Shown: positions 7,728-17,638, numbered from the stretch's first letter. The stretch is DNA of 64,000 nucleotides from Asticcacaulis benevestitus DSM 16100 = ATCC BAA-896 (GCF_000376105.1 NZ_AQWM01000016.1:195-64194); one strand, 5' to 3'. Program-made: numbers and translations. Notes: a model not told the origin generated them from the letters alone.

Positions 7728-10055
7728 TTATTTAGCCTTGGGGGCTGTTTCAGGCAGGGCGTTCCAGTCGGGCGTGGCCTCACCCTGCAAGTGACGAACG
7801 AAGAAATCATATTGGCGGCGCAGGCCGTAGCCAAAATCGCCGACATTGCGAAGCGCGCCATGGCCCTGATTGGGCGCCACGATCAGGTCGAAGTCCTTGC
7901 GCGCCTTGATCAGGTTATTGACCACCTGCATCGTCGAGGACGGATCGACATTTGAGTCTTGCTCACCGACGATCAAAAGCACGTGGCCCTGCAAGCGCCA
8001 GGCATTATCGACACCGGACGACTTCGCATAAGATGCATCGACCGGCCAGCCCATCCATTCTTCGTTCCAGCTAATCTTGTCCATGCGGTTATCGAAACAG
8101 CCCGCATAGGCGACGGCGGCCTTGTAGAAGTCCGGATAAAATTCGAGCGCGCCGAGCGAGCTTTGGCCACCGGCCGAGCCGCCATAAATGCCGACGCGGG
8201 TGATGTCGTACCAAGGGTATTTCGCGGCGGCCGCCTTGTGCCACAGGATGCGATCGGGGAAGCCGGAATCGCCGACATTCTTCCAGGCCACATCGTGGAA
8301 GGCCTTGGAGCGGTTCATGGTGCCCATGCCGTCGATCTGCACCACAATAAAGCCGAGATCGGCCTGGGCCTGCATCCCCACCACCTTGTCGCCTCCGGAG
8401 TGCAGGCCGAACGGCCAGAAGGTCTTGGGCACAAAATTATCGTGCGGGCCGGCATAGATGTTCTCGATCACCGGGTATTTTTTGCTCGGGTCGAAGTTGC
8501 GCGGACGCACGATAATGCCCCAGATATCGGTCTTGCCGTCCCGGCCCTTGGCGGTGAAGACTTCCGGCGCCTTGAACCCGGCCGCTAAGAGCTTTGTGAT
8601 ATCGCCGTGCTCGATTTCGGTGACCAGCGCGCCATCGGCACTGTGCAATTCGGCGACATTGGGCAGGTCGATGCGTGAATAGGTGTCGACATAGTAGGCC
8701 ATGTCGCTGGAGAAGCTGACATCGTGCCAGGCGTCGGCCGTGGTGATCGGCGTCAGGTTTTTGCCGTCGAAATCGATGCGGTAAAACTTCTGGAAATAGG
8801 GATCGCTGCCAGCCGTCATACCGCTGGCGGCAAACCAGATCTGGCGCTTCTGGTCATCGACCTTGATCACCTTGCGCACCACCCAGTCGCCCTTGGTGAT
8901 CTGGTTCTTCACCTTGCCCGTTTTGGCATCGTAGAGATAAAGATGATTCCAGCCGTCGCGTTCCGACATCCAGATCAGTTCGCGGCCCAAACCGCCCACA
9001 TCGTGGCTGTAGCGGCGCTCGATATTGACGAAGGTATCGGCGTGGTCCTCAGCAACGATACGCGCCGCACCGGTTTTGGCGCTGGCCTCGATCAAACGAT
9101 AGGCCTGATGACCGCGTTGATCATATTCAAAGGTAATGGCCGAGGAATCCGCCCGCCAGGCGATGTCCGACATGGTGTAGGGATTAGGGAACAGATCGAA
9201 GGGAACATGGATCTGTTGCTTCGTACTGACATCGAACAGCACCGGCCGGTCGATATCGACGGCATCGCCGGGCTTGGGGTAAAGCTGCGTGGCCAGCTTC
9301 GGCTGTAACTCGCCTTCGGGCGACGACACCACGCGCGTGACATGACGCGCGAAGCCGGGACGCACGCGATAGGCGGCCAGTTTTTGCGAATCCGGCGACC
9401 AGACGATCGACTGCGGATCGTAGAACTCGCCCTCGGAGCCATCGGTGCTGAGAACGGTCACCGCACCAACGCCGACAGGCCTTACCACCACATTGAAGCC
9501 CTGCACAAAAGCCAGCCACTTGCCGTCTGGCGATGGCTTGGGCGTATTGTCGGCAGGGATGCTCAGGTCGCGCACCACGCCAAAACCGCGCGGCTGACCG
9601 ACCGCTTGCGGCACACGGGCACACACATAATCCGTCAGGGTGCAGGTCCAGGCGTCATCGTCGCCAAGATAGGCGAAAAGCCCCTTCCCGTCCCCGGTAA
9701 AGCTGACCGAGGTCATGGGCTCGGTGAAGGGCAGATGCAGGCCGTTATAGGTTTTGCCGAGCGCTTGGCTGAGTGAAACCGCCAGCCGGTCCTGATCGAA
9801 GGCCGGAGATTTTGTATTCGTATCGGCATCCATCATGACGAACTGGAAACCACCCGGCACCGTCTTGCGATAGATGAAGCGGTGCGTGCCGTCGATCCAC
9901 TGCGCCGGTTCGGCGATGTTTTCGGTCAGGCCCGACCAGTCGTCGCGCAGGGATAGCGACCGCTGATAATCGGCCACGTCAGGCGCTGCGGCAAAGGCCG
10001 GCGACGCTATCGCCAGCGCGAGCGCCAGGCTTAAAAGTCTTACGCGTGCGCCCAT
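7728..10055 (-). CDS. Secreted S9B dipeptidyl-peptidase IV-type peptidase
   Basis: A 775-aa exported serine peptidase. The ATG at 10053-10055 gives a clean signal peptide (MGARVRLLSLALALAIASPAFA) with an AGAGG-type ribosome site; longer upstream frames would run into the divergent gene. The N-terminal beta-propeller (about 100-500, SPDGKWLAF, WSPDSQKLAAY) precedes an alpha/beta-hydrolase domain. The nucleophile is S627 in YGGSAGG, with probable Asp in GEQDSNVDP and His in NQGHG. DPP IV-type enzymes release X-Pro dipeptides in the periplasm. A second, diverged copy lies at 12186-14456. Its promoter is shared face to face with the GH27 gene and carries a TATACTATATAC box. Confidence 0.88.
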   Translation of the reverse strand: MGARVRLLSLALALAIASPAFAAAPDVADYQRSLSLRDDWSGLTENIAEPAQWIDGTHRFIYRKTVPGGFQFVMMDADTNTKSPAFDQDRLAVSLSQALGKTYNGLHLPFTEPMTSVSFTGDGKGLFAYLGDDDAWTCTLTDYVCARVPQAVGQPRGFGVVRDLSIPADNTPKPSPDGKWLAFVQGFNVVVRPVGVGAVTVLSTDGSEGEFYDPQSIVWSPDSQKLAAYRVRPGFARHVTRVVSSPEGELQPKLATQLYPKPGDAVDIDRPVLFDVSTKQQIHVPFDLFPNPYTMSDIAWRADSSAITFEYDQRGHQAYRLIEASAKTGAARIVAEDHADTFVNIERRYSHDVGGLGRELIWMSERDGWNHLYLYDAKTGKVKNQITKGDWVVRKVIKVDDQKRQIWFAASGMTAGSDPYFQKFYRIDFDGKNLTPITTADAWHDVSFSSDMAYYVDTYSRIDLPNVAELHSADGALVTEIEHGDITKLLAAGFKAPEVFTAKGRDGKTDIWGIIVRPRNFDPSKKYPVIENIYAGPHDNFVPKTFWPFGLHSGGDKVVGMQAQADLGFIVVQIDGMGTMNRSKAFHDVAWKNVGDSGFPDRILWHKAAAAKYPWYDITRVGIYGGSAGGQSSLGALEFYPDFYKAAVAYAGCFDNRMDKISWNEEWMGWPVDASYAKSSGVDNAWRLQGHVLLIVGEQDSNVDPSSTMQVVNNLIKARKDFDLIVAPNQGHGALRNVGDFGYGLRRQYDFFVRHLQGEATPDWNALPETAPKAK

Positions 10056-10088
10056 GATCAAACTGCCTCTTGCCATTTTTGCGATACC

Positions 10089-10110
10089 CGTCATGATGTA
10101 TACTATATAC
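10089..10110 (-). promoter_or_regulatory. TATACTATATAC box between S9 and GH27 genes
   Basis: TATACTATATAC (10099-10110) lies 4 bases from CGTCAT (ATGACG on the minus strand), about 34 bases upstream of the S9 peptidase ATG and 39 bases upstream of the GH27 ATG. The 12-mer differs by one base from the boxes before TonB receptor 2 and the halogenase gene. The divergent layout lets one site serve both genes. Confidence 0.5.
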
Positions 10111-10148
10111 TTTTTGGCAGGCAAGCCATTTAACGGGAGGGCATCGCA

Positions 10149-11652
10149 ATGCGGAAACTGTTGACCACCACACTTCTCGGCGGTTTCCTGCTGGCGTCTG
10201 GGGCTTTTGCCGAAGCCCCCAAGGGGGGCTGGGTGTTCGATGCCTCGCCTGACTTCCCGGGCTTCACCCGCATCATCATCGAGGACAAGGCTGGCAAGCT
10301 TTCCGGCAAACTGACCTCGCACTGGTATGGCGACCTGCCCCTGACCGACCTGCACAAGGACGGCGATAATCTGGTCTTCAAGCTCTATAACGGCAATCCG
10401 CGCGTCCCCATGACGGATATTGTGGTAAAACCCGAAGGTCCATCGGTTCGCATGACCGGCAAGGTCTGGTATCAGGATTTTGACCTGACCGCGCACAAGG
10501 CCAAGCGCTCGGAACTGAAGGCGCTGGATTTTCCGACCTACCCCCTGCCCGCCAAGGCCGTGGTGCCGCAAAAGCCGCTTAGCCCCACCCCGCCGATGGG
10601 CTGGAGCTCATGGAACAAGTTCGCCACCAACATCAGCGACCAGACCATCCGCGAGATCGCCGATGCCATCGGTATCGTCCGGCCTGCGGGATGCCGGCTA
10701 TGTTTACGTCAATATTGATGACGGCTGGCAGGGCGAGCGCGATGCGCAAGGCGTGCTGCATCCCAACACGAATTTCCCTGACATGAAGGCACTGGCCGAT
10801 TACGTTCACGCGCGCGGCTTAAAGCTCGGCCTCTATTCGTCACCTGGCCCCAAGAGCTGCGCTGGCTATGCCGGCGCCTACGGCCACATCAAACAGGATG
10901 CGCAGACCTTCGCGGACTGGGGCGTTGACTATCTGAAATACGATCTGTGCTCGGGTGAAGCCTTCTACAACACCTCTGACACGGTCTACGCCACCTATCA
11001 GGAGATGGGTGAAGCCCTGAACGACACCGGGCGCGACATTGTCTATTCGCTCTGCCAGTATGGCCGTTTCGATGTCGGTGCCTGGGGTCGCGACGTGGGT
11101 GGCCATCTGTGGCGCACCACGGGCGATATCGAGGACACCTACGACGTCATGGCCAGGATCGGCTTCGACAAGAACGGCGTCGCCAACCATACCGGCCCCA
11201 ACGGCTGGAATGATCCCGACATGTTGGAGATCGGCAATGGCGGTATGAGTTTTGATGAGTACAAGACCCATATGACGCTGTGGACCCTGATGTCAGCGCC
11301 GCTCGTTCTGGGCGATGACGTCCGCCATATGACACCGGAAACCCTGTCTCTGCTGACCAACAAGGAGGTCATCGCCATCGATCAGGATAGGTTAGGCGCA
11401 CAAGGCCTGCCCGCCAGGAAAGACGGCCAGACCGAGGTCTGGACCAAAAAGTTGGCCGATGGCTCGACGGCTGTGGGCCTGTTCAATCGCGGCGATACGA
11501 CGACCCTGATCAGCGGTTCCTGGGCCGACATAAAGGTGAGCGGCAAGACGGTACGCGACCTGTGGGCCGGCAGCGATCACCATGCCGATGAAGGTTATTC
11601 CTATGCCGTGCCAAAACACGGCGCCGTCCTGCTGCGTGTCCTGCCTGGATAA
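10149..11652 (+). pseudogene. GH27 alpha-galactosidase, interrupted by one-base frameshift
   Basis: The ATG has a GGGAGGG ribosome site. A signal peptide (MRKLLTTTLLGGFLLASGAFA) and a small beta-rich domain lead into a GH27 barrel beginning PTPPMGWSSWNKF. After DAI (about 10670) the frame shifts: the family continuation GLRDAGYVYVNIDDGWQ is in the +1 frame and runs to the TAA at 11650-11652. Removing one base near 10670 (ATCGGTA to ATGGTA) restores one protein of about 500 aa. The second part keeps the nucleophile Asp (YLKYDLCSG) and acid/base Asp (WRTTGDIED). Such enzymes remove alpha-1,6-galactose from galactomannan-type chains. The rest is intact, so this is either a very recent mutation or a sequencing error. 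Confidence 0.85.
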
Positions 11653-12185
11653 GCCCAACAGGCCCTATCAGAGCCGGCGGCACGTCATGAGCAGGAGGAG
11701 ACGCCTCAGGCCTCACGAGGGCACCAAAGAACGTCGATGTTTCAGGGAACGCCTGGCCGCTGCAGTATATGACGCGTTGCTGGTACGACAAGGGTCTTAC
11801 GTCGCTGGGGTGTCGATGGGCCGCTCATCCTCTGACGCAAGGCACGCGTTATCGATTGGCAGTCCTGGGACAAAACGAGCGATGTCGACGGCTGTTTCCT
11901 GCATCGAAAATGACACCTTCAACGCGAGCCGCCCTCTCTCCCGAGGCTGTACATCGCGTCAATATTACCCGCTCGGCAAAATTTGGCTAGCAAATGGGCG
12001 TTTCCGCCCTATCTTTACCGATCGGTAAAGATAGGGCTAAACATCCGGTCGGTGCCGTGTGCGTCTTGCGCCTCAAGGACACGGAAATCGCCCCATCGAA
12101 GTCGGTCTGGGCAATCCGGTCGGATGCCTGTAGCACCCGACCGGCCTATCCATCTGCACCATGTTAAATCCATGGGCTATATTGC
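11653..12185. other. Convergent intergenic stretch with a perfect palindrome
   Basis: This is 533 bases between the GH27 stop and the convergent S9 stop. Apart from the palindrome at 12006-12037 nothing is recognisable; short open frames lack motifs. Confidence 0.5.
12006..12037. terminator. 32-bp perfect palindrome, probable bidirectional terminator
   Basis: A 16-base arm beginning GCCCTATCTTTACCG and its exact reverse complement meet at a central CGATCG. It lies between two converging genes, 149 bases beyond the S9 stop and 354 beyond the GH27 stop. Neither side has a strong T-run, so an operator or a dimeric DNA-binding site remains possible. Confidence 0.55.
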
Positions 12186-14456
12186 CTACTGTGGTGGTGT
12201 TTCGCCGATCAGGTTGACCGTGAAATAGTCGCGCAGCTTCTTCCAGAAATAGGGCTGGTAGACCGCGTGCGTGGTGTTGGGCAGGATCACCAGTTCATGC
12301 GGCTTGCCGGCGTCGATCAGCGCCTTGTCCAGACGCAGCGATGCCGCCACTGGCACGTTATCGTCGATATCCCCGTGGATCAGCATCAGCTTGCCCTTGA
12401 GGTTTTTCGCCACCGAGATGTTGGAATTGCGCTCCCACGTCGCATCATCGGCGATACCCATGGAGACTTCCGGCCACCACGCCTTGTCGAGGCGCAGATC
12501 GTGATTGCCGGACGAGGCCACGGCTACCTTGTAAAAATCCGGGCGACGCAGAATGAAGCGCGCGGCGTCATAACCACCGGCCGAACCGCCATAGACGCCG
12601 ACACGGTTGAGATCGAGGTAGGGATACTTTTTCTGCATCGCCTTTAGCACCCAGATATGGTCGTCCAGCCCGACCTCACCGAGGTTCTGATAGGCGGATG
12701 AGCGGAACGCCTGACCACGCTGCGAGGTGCCGCGTCCGTCGATGGTGACGACCACGGCGCCCAGTTGCGCCATGGCGTTCAGCGAGCTTCGGATATTGGT
12801 ATTGTAATCCTCATTGAAGCGGTGGGTCGTAGGCCCGGTATAGAGGTTCTCAATGACCGGATAGGACTTCGATGAATCGAAGTTTTTTGGCCTGTGAATC
12901 ATGCCGTAGAGCTTTGTCTTGCCGTCGTCGGCCAGGGTCTCGAACGGCTCCGGCAGGGTAAAACCGGTGGCCAGCAGGGCCGAGATGTCCGCCTTGCCCA
13001 GGGTCTGCACGATCTGGCCATTGGATGCGTCACGGATCACGGTTTCAGTCGCCACGGTCGGGCTCGACATACGGTCGATGATCCACTTGCCATCGTCGGA
13101 AATGTCGGTTTGGTGGTGGAGCGGCTCCGGTGTCAGGTTGAGGATCGCGCCATCGAGACCGACGCGATAGAGGCTGCGGAAATAGGGATTGACGCCGGGT
13201 TCACGGCCGATGCCGGCGATCAGGATCGGTCCGCCTTCACTGATACGCAGGATCTCGGTGACCTCCCAGTTGCCTTTGGTCAGGGCCTTGCCGCCGTCCG
13301 GATTGGACCCTTTAGCGATATAATAGAGCTGCGCCCAGCCGGTGCGCTCGGAGATCACCAGATCGCCCTTCAGCTCCGGTGCTGCACGTATCGAGGATGA
13401 GGTCACCGTCACCAGCGGCTTCACCGCCTCATGCACGCGCACCGTCGCCACATTCGTCTTCGGATCGATCTCGAACAGCTTTAACTGGGCGTAGCCGCGC
13501 TCGGTCCAGTCATAGACGATATGATCGCCTTCCCAATAGATCGAGATATCGCCGGGATAGAGCATCTCGGTCGCCGGCACGTTCAGATCGGTGACGGTAG
13601 CCTTGTCGATATCGACCAGGACCGGCTGTTGCAGCGGCACGTTCTTGGCGCCGGCCGTCGGATAAACGTAGTCGAAGGTGCGCGGGAACTGGCTGCCTGG
13701 AGGGCTTTGCTGAACGCCATGCCAGATATAGCTGCCGTTGCGTGTCAGGCGATAGGTCACAAGCGATTTGCCATCGGGCGACCACTGGGCGCTGAGCGGC
13801 GCCTCAAGAGCGGGATTGTTGGCAGCGGCCATCTCGCCCAGGAGCGGATAGGTGGTGCCGTAACGCAGGTCGTAGGTGCCGTCGCTGGTCAGCGGCGTTT
13901 CCTTGCCAGTCACCAGATCGATCAGCCAGAGATTATAGTTGCGCGCCACCACCATGCGCTTGCCGTCCGGCGAAGTGATACCCTTTGGGCGCTCCGCGCG
14001 AGGCGGGTTGGCGCTGACCGTACCCGCGGCAAAATCATAGGTCCATTCACGGCCAAGCGCGCCGAAGGTCAGGGTCTTCTTGCCAGCATCATAGCCAGTC
14101 GGGCGGATATCGGTCACGCCATCGATTTTTTCACCGGCCGCTACCAGCTTTTGCGTCAGCTCGGCCTCTGTGATCAGCGCGGTTTGCGTGGCCTTGGCCG
14201 TATCGGCGAACATGACCGTGCCGCTTTTCTTAGGCCCGCGCCGGAACAGGACGCCGCCATCGACAAAACGCGCCGACAGGTCGAGATCAACGATCAGGCT
14301 GTCGTTCTTGCCCGAAAGGACCTGATCGCTATCGGCATAGCGCTGGGCCATATCGACGCGCGGCTGTGCCACCACAGCGACCGGATCGGCGGCAAAAACG
14401 GGCGCGGCCGTGGCCAGGCTGAGGACGAGAGCGAGGGTAATGTGCTTGAAGGACAT
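12186..14456 (-). CDS. Secreted S9B dipeptidyl-peptidase IV-type peptidase, second copy
   Basis: A 756-aa exported peptidase. The ATG at 14454-14456 gives a standard signal peptide (MSFKHITLALVLSLATAAPVFA). A DPP IV-like propeller (about 60-480, SPDGKRMVVARNYNLWLID) is followed by the hydrolase domain with nucleophile S625 in YGGSAGGYDAARF, a probable acid in HGDIDDNVP, and His in PNTTHAVYQPYFW. It shares organisation but limited sequence with the peptidase at 7728-10055, so they are old paralogs. It lies 109 bases behind TonB receptor 1 on the same strand, with a hairpin between. A role in handling peptide substrates or receptor-delivered compounds in the periplasm is inference. Confidence 0.88.
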   Translation of the reverse strand: MSFKHITLALVLSLATAAPVFAADPVAVVAQPRVDMAQRYADSDQVLSGKNDSLIVDLDLSARFVDGGVLFRRGPKKSGTVMFADTAKATQTALITEAELTQKLVAAGEKIDGVTDIRPTGYDAGKKTLTFGALGREWTYDFAAGTVSANPPRAERPKGITSPDGKRMVVARNYNLWLIDLVTGKETPLTSDGTYDLRYGTTYPLLGEMAAANNPALEAPLSAQWSPDGKSLVTYRLTRNGSYIWHGVQQSPPGSQFPRTFDYVYPTAGAKNVPLQQPVLVDIDKATVTDLNVPATEMLYPGDISIYWEGDHIVYDWTERGYAQLKLFEIDPKTNVATVRVHEAVKPLVTVTSSSIRAAPELKGDLVISERTGWAQLYYIAKGSNPDGGKALTKGNWEVTEILRISEGGPILIAGIGREPGVNPYFRSLYRVGLDGAILNLTPEPLHHQTDISDDGKWIIDRMSSPTVATETVIRDASNGQIVQTLGKADISALLATGFTLPEPFETLADDGKTKLYGMIHRPKNFDSSKSYPVIENLYTGPTTHRFNEDYNTNIRSSLNAMAQLGAVVVTIDGRGTSQRGQAFRSSAYQNLGEVGLDDHIWVLKAMQKKYPYLDLNRVGVYGGSAGGYDAARFILRRPDFYKVAVASSGNHDLRLDKAWWPEVSMGIADDATWERNSNISVAKNLKGKLMLIHGDIDDNVPVAASLRLDKALIDAGKPHELVILPNTTHAVYQPYFWKKLRDYFTVNLIGETPPQ

Positions 14457-14526
14457 GGGCCACTTAACTGTTGAAAACCGAAAAAAAGACACCTGCCGCG
14501 GCAAGCGACAGATGCGTAAAGGGAGA

Positions 14527-14554
14527 CGGGCTCCGCACATACGCGCGGAGCCCG
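14527..14554 (-). terminator. Hairpin terminator of TonB receptor 1
   Basis: A 10-bp stem (CGGGCTCCGC / GCGGAGCCCG) with an 8-nt loop lies just after the receptor stop, with the pyrimidine-rich minus-strand tail TCTCCCTTT. Confidence 0.75.
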
Positions 14555-14564
14555 CAAGGTTTGC

Positions 14565-17546
14565 CTAGCGCGTAAAGCGCAGGTTGACCCAGCCGGTGCG
14601 GCCGATCACATCGTAGACCCCGGCCTGCCAGCCTTCGTCTCCGAAGAAGGCACCGCCGGCTTCCGCGCCTGGATAACGCGGTGGCTGCTTATTGAAGGCG
14701 TTCGAGAGACCAGCGCTAAGGTTGATGGTCGGCTTCAGCCAGTACGACACGTAGACGTCGTCATAGGCGATCGGCTTGGTCTTGTAAGGCGCGTAGTCTT
14801 TCGGCGTGATGGTCACGGTCTGGCGCATTCCCGAATAGAAACGTGAGGTCCAGCCGAGGGACAGCTTGTCGCGCGAGTAGTTGAACGAGGTGCGTCCTTT
14901 GAGTTTCGGGAAACCAAAAATGCCGACCGTATCGGTGACGTTTGTGGGGTTGTCCGGATCGGGGGTGTATTTGTTTTCGAACAGACGCGTCCAGATGCTG
15001 TTGACCGAAAGCGTACCGGCGTTGCTACCCCAGCCCCAGGCATCCAGATTGACCGAATAGTCGAATTCGGTGTCGATGCCGCTGGTCTTGCGGTGTGCAA
15101 GGTTGATGTTCTGCTTAACGACCGAAACCAGATTGTGGGTCACCGGATCGCGGACGATCTGATCGCAGTAAGTGCTGTCCAGCGTCGGTGCGTCCATGCA
15201 CTTGTTGAGAATTTGCTGCGGCTCGACCGACGAAATGACATTGCTCATATTGATGTCATAATAATCGACCGTGGCGCTGAAGTTCTTCATGAAGCGCGGT
15301 TGCAGAACCACACCCAGCGTAAAGGTCTTGGCCGTCTCGACCTTCAGGTCCGGGTTGCCCTTCTTGATGACGTTCAGCCACAGCCAGTAGTCGTTTTTGT
15401 TGGCTGGCATGCCCGCAGCGCAGTTGGCGGCGGTATACTGGGTCTTGTCTGTGCGGTTCGGCAGATTGTAGTAGTTGCAGGGGTCGCTCAGCCACTGGCC
15501 GCTGATCGACGAGGCGGTAAAGACTTCGCTGATATTGGGCGCACGCACGGCTGTGCCGTAAGTGGAGCGGAAACGGATATCCTTTACGGGTGCCCATTGC
15601 AGGCCGAACTTCTCAGCCGTCGTCTTGCCGGCGGTCGAATAGTCGGCGGAACGAACGGCGGCGTCGGCGGTCAGGCGATAAGCGAACGGCAGATCTTTGA
15701 GGATAGGTACGCTCAGTTCGGCAAAGACTTCCTTGACGTCGAATTCTCCCTTCAGCGGCGTCTCGGACACGCCGTAATCGGGCACGAATTTCGGGCTATC
15801 GGGGTTATATTCGTCACGAGCGCCAATATTGTTGGCCTCGCGGCGGTATTCGGCGCCAAGGGCCACCTGAACCTCGCCGGCCGGCAGATTGAACAGGCCG
15901 CCGGTCACATAGCCCGACCAGACATATTGTTCGAGCGACGTCGTCGAGGCGCTGGAATCGAACTGCAGATAGTTGATGGCCTCCTTTGTCGCCGGCTTGA
16001 AGGGATTGAGCGGCACGCAATTCGGATCATCGTTTGAGGTATCGGCGTCCGAATTGACCGCGCAGATAGGGGTGCCGCCGGGCCCCGTCACCGCGTCCAG
16101 AGCACGCATGTAGCGTAGGTTGGAAGTATTATTGCGGTCCTGAATGGTTTCCTCGGTCTTGCCGTAGGAGAGATAGGTCGACCATGCCCAGTCGTGTTCG
16201 CGGAACAGGGCCGGCAGCTCGCCTTCGAAGCCTGTCACGACCTGCTTGAGCTCGCGGCGATAGTTGGAGCGCGACTTGCCGAATTCCGGGTAGTTGCGCG
16301 CGAAGGACAGACCGTCAGGGAAACCCTGGCCGCCGTTGGCCGCGATGATTTCCGGCGTAATGAACGGGTTGCCGTCATAAAGCTTGTTGGCGCCGCCTTC
16401 CCACCACAGGCCATATTCACCGTGCGACTTGTTGGTGGCGTAGTCGAGCTCGAGGAAATAGCGCAGGTTGTCGTTGAACTGATACCCGAAGGTACCGTGA
16501 GTGATGAAGCGGTCGCTCGGCACTGACAACAGCCAGTTGTCGTAGCGGCCGTCGAACTCGCCGCCACTATTGGTGACCAGAGACGAAACGCTGGAGTTCT
16601 TGGCCATATCTGCCGGCGAAAGCGTGGAGATCAGCCCCGCCGTACCGAGGATCGGGGCGCGCATCGTGCCGTCATCATTGAAGACATAGGGCTTTGAGCC
16701 CAGCAGCACCACAGCGCGCGGCGAATATTGCAGGAGGTGCTGATCGTCGAGCACGGTATAGGGCGCCCCCTTAACCGCGCGATACCACCACGGATTACCG
16801 CGCGAGGTCGACGGACGATCCTGGCCGGCGACTACGCCGTTGGACTGGCCGTAGGTGCCAAAGAGCGTGACATTTGCCTTGCCGCCAGCGAAATTCTTGC
16901 CCCAAAGAAGATCGGCGTCATAGCTCGGCATATCGCCATAGGTCGAGTTGCCGTAGCGGAGATTGGCATCGAGACCCTGATAATTTTTCTTCAGGATGAA
17001 GTTAGCAACGCCGGCCACGGCGTCGGCGCCGTATTGTGCCGAGGCGCCGCCCGTGACGATTTCGACCCGCTCGATCAGACCGCCGGGAATGGTGCTGATA
17101 TCGACGGCCGAGGTGCCAGGGGCACCGGGTACATGGCGGCGGCCATTGACCAGAACGAGCGTACGCTTGGTGCCGAGGCCGCGCAGGTCAAGCGCATTCA
17201 GGCCGGGGTGTCCCTGGTCCATCGAATCCTTATCGCGGTTGGCGTTCGAGGTCTGGTCGCTCTGGCTAATGACGAGCGCCGGCATTTGATTGACCAGATC
17301 GGCCACCTGGCGAGCGCCAGATTTGCGGACCATGTCGCCATTGATGACCGTGGTCGGCGTAGCGCTGGCCGCACCTTTGTGACGGATGCGTGAGCCGGTC
17401 ACGACGACGGTCGTTTCCTCTGCAGCCTCATCGGATTTATCGCTCTTGGCCTTGGTCTCCTGAGCCAGCGCCGGCGCGCATATCATGGCCGCCAGAAGGC
17501 CGCTTGCCGCGAGCAGAAGCGTCTTGTGGTTGTGTCTACGTATCAT
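14565..17546 (-). CDS. TonB-dependent outer-membrane receptor 1
   Basis: A 993-aa receptor. The ATG at 17544-17546 follows an AAGGGG ribosome site and gives a signal peptide ending APALAQ/E. The plug (about 45-170) starts TTVVVTGSRIRHKG, near a TonB box, and holds GARQVADLVNQMPALV and LVLVNGRRHVPG. The 22-strand barrel ends in VNLRFTR, with the aromatic near the terminus needed for BAM insertion. Such receptors import large substrates using TonB-ExbBD energy. Neighbours (glycosidases, S9 peptidases, halogenase) suggest a plant-derived substrate, but the ligand cannot be read from sequence. Its upstream box, TATATGGTATAC, matches boxes before several nearby genes. Confidence 0.92.
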   Translation of the reverse strand: MIRRHNHKTLLLAASGLLAAMICAPALAQETKAKSDKSDEAAEETTVVVTGSRIRHKGAASATPTTVINGDMVRKSGARQVADLVNQMPALVISQSDQTSNANRDKDSMDQGHPGLNALDLRGLGTKRTLVLVNGRRHVPGAPGTSAVDISTIPGGLIERVEIVTGGASAQYGADAVAGVANFILKKNYQGLDANLRYGNSTYGDMPSYDADLLWGKNFAGGKANVTLFGTYGQSNGVVAGQDRPSTSRGNPWWYRAVKGAPYTVLDDQHLLQYSPRAVVLLGSKPYVFNDDGTMRAPILGTAGLISTLSPADMAKNSSVSSLVTNSGGEFDGRYDNWLLSVPSDRFITHGTFGYQFNDNLRYFLELDYATNKSHGEYGLWWEGGANKLYDGNPFITPEIIAANGGQGFPDGLSFARNYPEFGKSRSNYRRELKQVVTGFEGELPALFREHDWAWSTYLSYGKTEETIQDRNNTSNLRYMRALDAVTGPGGTPICAVNSDADTSNDDPNCVPLNPFKPATKEAINYLQFDSSASTTSLEQYVWSGYVTGGLFNLPAGEVQVALGAEYRREANNIGARDEYNPDSPKFVPDYGVSETPLKGEFDVKEVFAELSVPILKDLPFAYRLTADAAVRSADYSTAGKTTAEKFGLQWAPVKDIRFRSTYGTAVRAPNISEVFTASSISGQWLSDPCNYYNLPNRTDKTQYTAANCAAGMPANKNDYWLWLNVIKKGNPDLKVETAKTFTLGVVLQPRFMKNFSATVDYYDINMSNVISSVEPQQILNKCMDAPTLDSTYCDQIVRDPVTHNLVSVVKQNINLAHRKTSGIDTEFDYSVNLDAWGWGSNAGTLSVNSIWTRLFENKYTPDPDNPTNVTDTVGIFGFPKLKGRTSFNYSRDKLSLGWTSRFYSGMRQTVTITPKDYAPYKTKPIAYDDVYVSYWLKPTINLSAGLSNAFNKQPPRYPGAEAGGAFFGDEGWQAGVYDVIGRTGWVNLRFTR

Positions 17547-17599
17547 CTCAATCCCCTTAAAAACAAACCCGACACAAAAGGGACACGAAGTTGTCACGC

Positions 17600-17638
17600 C
17601 GTCAAAATATTTTATATGGTATACCATTTTAAAATATT
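17600..17638 (-). promoter_or_regulatory. Receptor 1 promoter box, 33-bp imperfect palindrome
   Basis: On the minus strand TTGACG (17605-17600) is preceded, 7 bases away, by the box read as TATATGGTATAC on + (17613-17624). The perfect core ATGGTATACCAT (17616-17627) is flanked by arms AATATTTTA and TAAAATATT, giving a 33-bp imperfect palindrome at 17606-17638. TGGTATACCA resembles GntR/FadR-type operators. The ATG is about 55 bases downstream. Confidence 0.65.

Noticed and set aside
10056-10571. 172-codon N-terminal extension of the first S9 peptidase
   Set aside because: It overlaps the divergent GH27 gene; the real signal peptide begins at 10055.
13521-14474. 317-codon frame antisense to the second S9 peptidase
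   Set aside because: Shadow; the opposite strand has signal peptide, propeller and catalytic motifs.
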